A stretch of 11,033 bases of DNA from Erythrobacter sp. UBA2510 (GTDB lineage Bacteria; Pseudomonadota; Alphaproteobacteria; Sphingomonadales; Sphingomonadaceae), in NCBI GenBank assembly GCA_002341345.1, contig DDNW01000185.1, positions 1 through 11,033 on the forward strand, read 5' to 3'. This document shows positions 6,936-11,033 of the stretch, in pieces. A program made the translations under genes and the position numbers. The notes beneath the pieces were generated by a model, which saw only the letters and a list, made by a program, of their open reading frames with translations, did not search any database and had not been told where the DNA came from. Within the stretch, counting starts at the first letter, position 1. Each line of letters opens with the position of its first letter.

Positions 6936-8110
6936 GCGAAACTGCCGTCTCGAAGCCGCGCAGGCGCGGCGAGCCGCTGGCTGCGCTGATCCTCGTGGCG
7001 GTGATCTGGGGCTGCTTCCGCGCGAGCAGCCTTGCAGGAACCTTGCCGCCGTTAGAGTTTGACACGGATGAGGGAGAGGCACCGCTGGCACTGGCGGAAA
7101 TGTCGCCTGCACCACCGGCCCCGGTGAGGCGCAGCGCACCGCCCGCATCTGCCGGGGGCGAAGACGCAAATGAACCTGCTGCTATGGCCGAGGCGGGTGA
7201 ACCGGTGATGCGACTGGCCCTTCCTGCTGCTCCTGCTGCGCGCGGGAGCAGGCACAACGACAATGCCAGTACTCGCACGGCACGGCCTGCTCCTCAGCCA
7301 CGGCCCGCGCGCACTGCCGCCACGGCGTTTGCCAGCAATACGCCCGTCGATGCCGTCCGCGTTCCTTTGCCGCCTGCCAGACCCGCAACCTTTGCCCAGC
7401 AGGTCCCCGGTGCCTCGAGCGCAGCGGCGCCCAATCCCGCTCCGGCATCAGGGACCGGCACTGACGATTGGTCGGGCGACGCATGGGTATTCTGGCGCGA
7501 GGGATCGGATGCACCGGTCACGCCCGGTGCGCAGGGCTATGGCCGCAGTCAGGCCGGCGCGGTGATCCGTCTCGCCATGATCCCGGCCAGTGCCTTGCGT
7601 CCGCAAGCCTATGTGCGCGTCAGCGCCGCTCTGGAAGGACCGCGCGAGCGCGAGGTGGCGGCAGGCCTGTCCGCCCGGCCCGTGCCCGAGGTGCCCTTGC
7701 GCCTTGCGGCTGAGGCGCGCGTGACCGAGACCGATTTCGGCACCGAGCTACGCCCCGCGGTCTTCGCGGTTACCGAAATCCCGCCTTTCGCACTTCCCGC
7801 AGGCCTCAGGGGCGAAACCTATGTCCAGGGTGGCTATGTCGGCGGCGATTACGACACGCCCTTCATCGACGGGCAATTGGGCATCGCGCGCGAGTTTACG
7901 CTGTCCGACACCACGCGCTTGCGACTGGGCGGCGGCGTATGGGGCGGGGCGCAGCGCGGCGCCTCGCGTCTGGATGTCGGGCCGAGCGCACAGATGACCT
8001 TCCGCATCGGGACGGTGAACGCGCGCGCCTCGGCCGATTATCGTTTCCGTATTGCCGGGGATGCCCGCCCGTCGAGTGGCCCCGCGCTCACACTTTCGGC
8101 GAGTTTTTAA
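6932..8110 (+). CDS. Envelope protein with N-terminal membrane segment, Pro/Ala-rich spacer and NfrA-C-like beta-rich domain
   Basis: I read 392 residues from a TTG start whose TTGA overlaps the upstream stop. The first in-frame ATG is about 57 codons in and would remove the membrane segment, so TTG is preferred. Residues 8-13 are basic (KPRRRG) and 16-28 hydrophobic, ending IWGC; this may be a signal anchor or a poor lipobox with Trp at -2. Residues 39-175 are rich in Pro, Ala and Arg and look disordered. From about 180 (SGDAWVFWREGS) the protein has alternating beta-strand character, with GETYVQGGYVGGDYDTPF (294-311), GGGVWGGAQRGASRLDVGPS (333-352) and a final SASF, as in outer-membrane barrels that end in Phe. 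This part resembles the C-terminal domain of NfrA. Together with the upstream gene it probably forms a glycan synthesis/export pair. The family link is from memory. Confidence 0.65.
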   Translation: MSETAVSKPRRRGEPLAALILVAVIWGCFRASSLAGTLPPLEFDTDEGEAPLALAEMSPAPPAPVRRSAPPASAGGEDANEPAAMAEAGEPVMRLALPAAPAARGSRHNDNASTRTARPAPQPRPARTAATAFASNTPVDAVRVPLPPARPATFAQQVPGASSAAAPNPAPASGTGTDDWSGDAWVFWREGSDAPVTPGAQGYGRSQAGAVIRLAMIPASALRPQAYVRVSAALEGPREREVAAGLSARPVPEVPLRLAAEARVTETDFGTELRPAVFAVTEIPPFALPAGLRGETYVQGGYVGGDYDTPFIDGQLGIAREFTLSDTTRLRLGGGVWGGAQRGASRLDVGPSAQMTFRIGTVNARASADYRFRIAGDARPSSGPALTLSASF

Positions 8111-8164
8111 GCGCGACCGCGCATAGAACTTCATTCCGCTGCGCCCATGCGTTAGGCGGACTGG

Positions 8165-9076
8165 ATGGACGTCTACCTTCCCATTGCCAATTTGTCGGTC
8201 AACGGTCTGCTGATCGTCGGGCTGGGCGTGATGACGGGCATCCTGTCGGGCATTTTCGGCGTGGGTGGGGGCTTCCTGACGACGCCGCTGCTGATCTTCT
8301 ATGGCATCCCCCCTGCTGTGGCGGCGGCTTCGGCGGCGACGCAGGTAACGGGTGCCAGCGTGTCGGGCGTGCTCGCACATTCCAAGCGCGATGGGGTCGA
8401 TTACCAGATCGGCCTGGTGACTGTGGCCGGAGGACTGGTCGGCGCGCTGATCGGGGCGGGGCTGTTCAAGTTGCTGGAGGCGGTCGGCCAGATCGATACA
8501 GTCATCTCGATCCTCTATGTCGTGCTGCTGGGCGCGATCGGCGGGATGATGGGCAATGAGAGCCTGCAGGCGCTGCGCAACCGCACCAAGGGCAAGCCGC
8601 GCGCGGCCAAGCGCCGCCATCACCCGTTTGTCGCGACGCTGCCGCTGCGCTGGCGCTTTTACCGTTCGGGCCTCTACATCTCGCCGCTCGCGCCGCTGCT
8701 GCTGGGCGTGGTGGTCGGCATCCTGACCATGCTGATGGGCGTGGGCGGCGGCTTCATCCTTGTGCCTGCGATGCTTTACCTGCTGGGCATGAGCGCGAAT
8801 GTCGTGGTCGGCACCAGCCTGTTCAACATCCTGTTCGTGACCATGATGGTGACGATGGTCCACGCGCTGAGCACCCGTGCGGTCGATATCGTACTGGCGG
8901 GGCTGCTGCTGCTCGGCTCGGTTACCGGTGCGCAGATCGGTTCCAAGATCGCGGTCAGCGTCAAGCCCGAATGGCTGCGTTTGATGCTGGCGGTGATCGT
9001 GCTGGCGGTGGCGCTCAGAATGGCCTTCGGGCTCGGCATCCGACCGGACGAGATCTATTCGGCGGTCGCGCTGTGA
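8165..9076 (+). CDS. TauE/SafE-family permease (sulfite exporter family)
   Basis: This 303-residue inner-membrane protein belongs to the TauE/SafE (DUF81) family, whose members move sulfite, sulfoacetate or other sulfur/organic anions. It shows the family's two-fold internal repeat: SGIFGVGGGFLTTPLL (28-43) in the first half and LMGVGGGFILVPAML (190-204) in the second, each at the start of a helix pair. About eight hydrophobic segments are visible, and a basic cytoplasmic loop at 131-170 (NRTKGKPRAAKRRHH) separates the halves. The ATG has AGGCGGA upstream at a suitable distance. It begins 54 bp after the barrel-like gene, so it may be in the same operon, and its stop overlaps the GTG start of the next gene. 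The transported anion cannot be stated from the sequence. Confidence 0.9.
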   Translation: MDVYLPIANLSVNGLLIVGLGVMTGILSGIFGVGGGFLTTPLLIFYGIPPAVAAASAATQVTGASVSGVLAHSKRDGVDYQIGLVTVAGGLVGALIGAGLFKLLEAVGQIDTVISILYVVLLGAIGGMMGNESLQALRNRTKGKPRAAKRRHHPFVATLPLRWRFYRSGLYISPLAPLLLGVVVGILTMLMGVGGGFILVPAMLYLLGMSANVVVGTSLFNILFVTMMVTMVHALSTRAVDIVLAGLLLLGSVTGAQIGSKIAVSVKPEWLRLMLAVIVLAVALRMAFGLGIRPDEIYSAVAL

Positions 9077-9855
9077 GGCCGTTGGCAGCCTTTATTCTTC
9101 TGCTGACAGGCATGTTGGCGACGGTTCCAGCGCTTGCGCAGGGCCGCGATCCGATCCTCGTCAGCGAGGTGTCGCAAAATGTCATCCGCGTACGGCAGGG
9201 CTTCACCGGGACAGAGCTGCTGGTGTTCGGCGCGATCATCGATCCGCGCGGTGGCCAACCTGCGGGCGATTACGACATTGTGGTCATCGTGCGCGGCCCA
9301 TCCGAAGCGATCCAGCTGCGCGAGAAGGATCGACTCGAATGGCTGGGCATCTGGGTTAATGCGGAGAGCGCCGATTATCGTTCTGTGCCCTCCTTCTTCG
9401 CGCTGGCCAGTTCGCGACCGGTCGCGGAACTGGTCGATCCGCAGACCGCTGCAATCTACGAACTGGGCCTCGAATATCTGCAACTCTCGCCGACCGGCTC
9501 GATCGACCCGGAAAAGCAGGTGCGCATGACCAGCGGCCTGGTCGACCTGAAACGGCGCCAGCAATTGTACCAGCAGGTCGAAGACGGGGTGAGCATCACC
9601 GAAGGGGTACTGTACCAGACGCGCATTGCGATCCCCTCGAACGTCATTGTCGGGCGGTACACCGCCGAGACGCTGGCAATCCGCGACGGGCGCGTGATCG
9701 CCTCGGGGACCTCGCGGATCGAGGTCACAAAGGAAGGGTTCGAGCGGGTCGTGGCGGACGAGGCGCAGGATAACGGTCTGTTCTACGGGCTGTTCGCGGT
9801 CGGCCTGTCGCTGTTCATGGGCTGGGCGGCGGGCAGGCTCTACGCGCTGGTTTAG
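9073..9855 (+). CDS. TIGR02186 / Alph_Pro_TM family protein, exported and C-terminally membrane anchored
   Basis: The 260-residue product starts at a GTG that overlaps the preceding stop (GTGA), implying translational coupling to the TauE-like permease. A signal peptide is clear: MRPLAAFILLL... ending PALA, with cleavage likely after A22. The mature part is a beta-rich periplasmic domain with ILVSEVSQNVIRVRQGFTG (28-46) and LLVFGAIID (49-57). A single C-terminal membrane helix occupies about 233-257 (NGLFYGLFAVGLSLFMGWAA). This layout fits the alphaproteobacterial TIGR02186 family (Pfam Alph_Pro_TM), which I recall lying beside TauE/SafE genes. Its role is unknown. Topology and gene coupling suggest a periplasmic partner of the permease, for example for substrate capture or gating; that is inference. 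Confidence 0.82.
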   Translation: MRPLAAFILLLTGMLATVPALAQGRDPILVSEVSQNVIRVRQGFTGTELLVFGAIIDPRGGQPAGDYDIVVIVRGPSEAIQLREKDRLEWLGIWVNAESADYRSVPSFFALASSRPVAELVDPQTAAIYELGLEYLQLSPTGSIDPEKQVRMTSGLVDLKRRQQLYQQVEDGVSITEGVLYQTRIAIPSNVIVGRYTAETLAIRDGRVIASGTSRIEVTKEGFERVVADEAQDNGLFYGLFAVGLSLFMGWAAGRLYALV

Positions 9856-9864
9856 GGCGCGGGC

Positions 9865-9889
9865 TGGCACCGTGATTGTTTTGGCACCG
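9865..9889 (+). repeat. 8-bp direct repeat TGGCACCG in the gap before the HerA-like gene
   Basis: TGGCACCG occurs at 9865-9872 and 9882-9889, a 17-bp period. The first copy starts a near match to a sigma54 promoter, TGGCAC-N5-TTGT, but lacks the C expected in the -12 element. The rest of the 123-bp gap (9856-9978) holds TTGACC (9913-9918) without a good -10 at normal distance. The repeat may be an operator or chance. Confidence 0.3.
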
Positions 9890-9978
9890 ATGAAACCCCG
9901 GACAAATCAGCGTTGACCCGTTCTTAACCGCATTTGGCCTATGCCCGCTGGGAGTAAAACTTCCCGGGACGTTGATCC

Positions 9979-11033
9979 ATGAACGACATGTCGAGGCCGC
10001 CTTTCAACCCGCAGGGTAACGCTATGCACACGCCCGCCGGCGCCGGTGCGGCCAGCCCTGCCTACGGGACGAACCCGGCCGCCTCTGCCGCGCCTGCTTC
10101 GCCGACTGCGCAGGCCGCGCAAGCCGCGCCGCAGCCCGCGCCCGCACCTGGATATGAAGAGATCAGCGAGAATGCCCGCCAGCCGATCGGCGTAGTGCTC
10201 GAAATCGCCGGTTCGGGATCGCGCATCGCACTCGACATGCAGCGTCTGACGGAGTGCAACAGGGATGCTGACCCCTCGATCAAGATGGCCGGCGGTGTGG
10301 GCAGCCAGGTCAAGATCCAGACTCATGATGGCTGGCTGCTGGCCAGTGTGCGCAACCAGAAGCAGGACCAGCGTGACGTCAACGGGGCAGTCATCGCCAG
10401 CATCGACTTCATGGGCGAAGGTCTGGAAGAGAAGCTGACCGGCAAGATCCACTCCTTCCGCCGAGGCGTCACGCGCTACCCGGCGCCGGGTGCCTATATC
10501 TACCCCTGCACCACCGCCGACCTGCGCCAGATCTATGCCTCGGACGGGCGCAGCTCGATCCAGATCGGCACCGTCTATCCGACCAACGATATCCGCGCGG
10601 GCGTTTATGTCGATGCGATGCTGGGCAAGCACTTCGCCCTGCTGGGTTCGACCGGTACCGGTAAGTCGACCAGCGCCGCGCTGATCCTGCACCGCATCTG
10701 CCAGAGCGCGCCGCAGGGCCACATCGTCATGATCGACCCGCACGGCGAATATTCGGCGGCGTTCAAGAACACCGGCCGCATCTACGACGTCTCGAACCTG
10801 CAGATGCCCTACTGGCTGATGAACTTCGAGGAACATTGCGAGATCATCCTGAAATCCACCGGTTCCGACCTGCAGGAAGACAAGGACATCCTTGCCAAGT
10901 GCCTGCTGCATGCCCGGTCGAAGAACCGTTTGGCCGAGAGCCTCGGCAAGATCACCGTCGATTCGCCGATTCCCTACCTGCTCAGCGACCTGACCAACAT
11001 GATCCAGGACGAAATGGGCAAGCTCGACAAGGC
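9979..11033 (+). CDS. HerA/DUF87-type hexameric ATPase (C-terminus beyond window)
   Basis: The first 351 residues of a HerA-like FtsK/HerA-superfamily ATPase are present. Residues 1-58 are a disordered Ala/Pro/Gln-rich segment. About 68-160 resembles the HAS-barrel domain that precedes HerA motors (PIGVVLEIAGSGSRI, then GGVGSQVKI). Walker A is GSTGTGKST (223-231), and the HerA/DUF87 signature MIDPHGEY follows at 251-258. HerA proteins are DNA-pumping ATPases, usually paired with the nuclease NurA in archaea; bacterial relatives serve in DNA repair, or in phage defence with Sir2-like or nuclease partners. The partner gene, if any, lies to the right. The first ATG is used. A second at 9988 is equally possible, and neither has a strong ribosome binding site. 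The open frame continues to the edge. Confidence 0.88.
   Translation, partial: MNDMSRPPFNPQGNAMHTPAGAGAASPAYGTNPAASAAPASPTAQAAQAAPQPAPAPGYEEISENARQPIGVVLEIAGSGSRIALDMQRLTECNRDADPSIKMAGGVGSQVKIQTHDGWLLASVRNQKQDQRDVNGAVIASIDFMGEGLEEKLTGKIHSFRRGVTRYPAPGAYIYPCTTADLRQIYASDGRSSIQIGTVYPTNDIRAGVYVDAMLGKHFALLGSTGTGKSTSAALILHRICQSAPQGHIVMIDPHGEYSAAFKNTGRIYDVSNLQMPYWLMNFEEHCEIILKSTGSDLQEDKDILAKCLLHARSKNRLAESLGKITVDSPIPYLLSDLTNMIQDEMGKLDK

Noticed and set aside
5475..7169. 564-codon open frame on the minus strand opposite the glycosyltransferase
   Set aside because: Arg/His/Gln-rich composition typical of a reverse-complement shadow; the plus-strand frame has all GT2 motifs.
8111..8164. GC-rich partial dyad after the barrel-like gene as a terminator
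   Set aside because: The stem is only a few base pairs with no T-run; nothing reliable can be called in this 54-bp gap.
7748..8863. 371-codon minus-strand frame rich in His, Gln and Asp
   Set aside because: It lies opposite the barrel-like and TauE genes, crosses their boundary and has shadow-type composition.
9907..10911. 334-codon minus-strand frame opposite the HerA-like gene
   Set aside because: The plus strand has Walker A and DPHGEY motifs; this frame has none.

Overview
The window looks like chromosomal DNA of an alphaproteobacterium, most likely a sphingomonad such as a member of the Erythrobacteraceae. That placement is inferred from the high GC content, the style of the ClpP and trigger factor sequences, a DUF3297 protein, a TIGR02186 protein (a family I know from alphaproteobacteria) and an NfrB-type glycosyltransferase next to a short barrel-like protein. 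No phage, insertion sequence, CRISPR array or resistance island is visible, and gene density is high.

Left block, minus strand (right to left): tRNA-Leu(UAG), tig, clpP and clpX (cut by the left edge). This is the conserved tig-clpP-clpX protein-quality-control cluster. Trigger factor folds chains leaving the ribosome, and ClpX unfolds substrates and feeds them to the ClpP protease. A tRNA gene lies 46 bp upstream of tig. The gaps hold candidate promoters (a heat-shock-like -35 box before clpP, a sigma70-like one before clpX) and hairpins. The trigger factor carries an unusual Lys/Ala/Pro-rich tail built on a 66-bp tandem repeat.

Centre: a DUF3297 protein (+) converges on nhaA (-), a Na+/H+ antiporter with all key residues. 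Their 49-bp gap contains a REP/dRS3-like palindrome.

Right block, plus strand: an AT-rich divergent promoter region precedes a membrane GT2 glycosyltransferase of the NfrB type. It overlaps, through a TTG start, a protein with an N-terminal membrane segment, a long Pro/Ala-rich spacer and a C-terminal beta-rich domain ending in Phe. I infer that these two form a reduced Nfr-like glycan synthesis/export pair. A TauE/SafE sulfite-exporter-family permease and a TIGR02186-family membrane-anchored periplasmic protein follow, overlapping by 4 bp. The window ends inside a HerA/DUF87-type ATPase with a disordered N-terminus.

The least conventional items are the Nfr-like pair, the TauE-TIGR02186 couple, the histone-like tail on trigger factor, and Met in place of Ile in the ClpX IGF loop. 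None amounts to a clearly new system on sequence alone.
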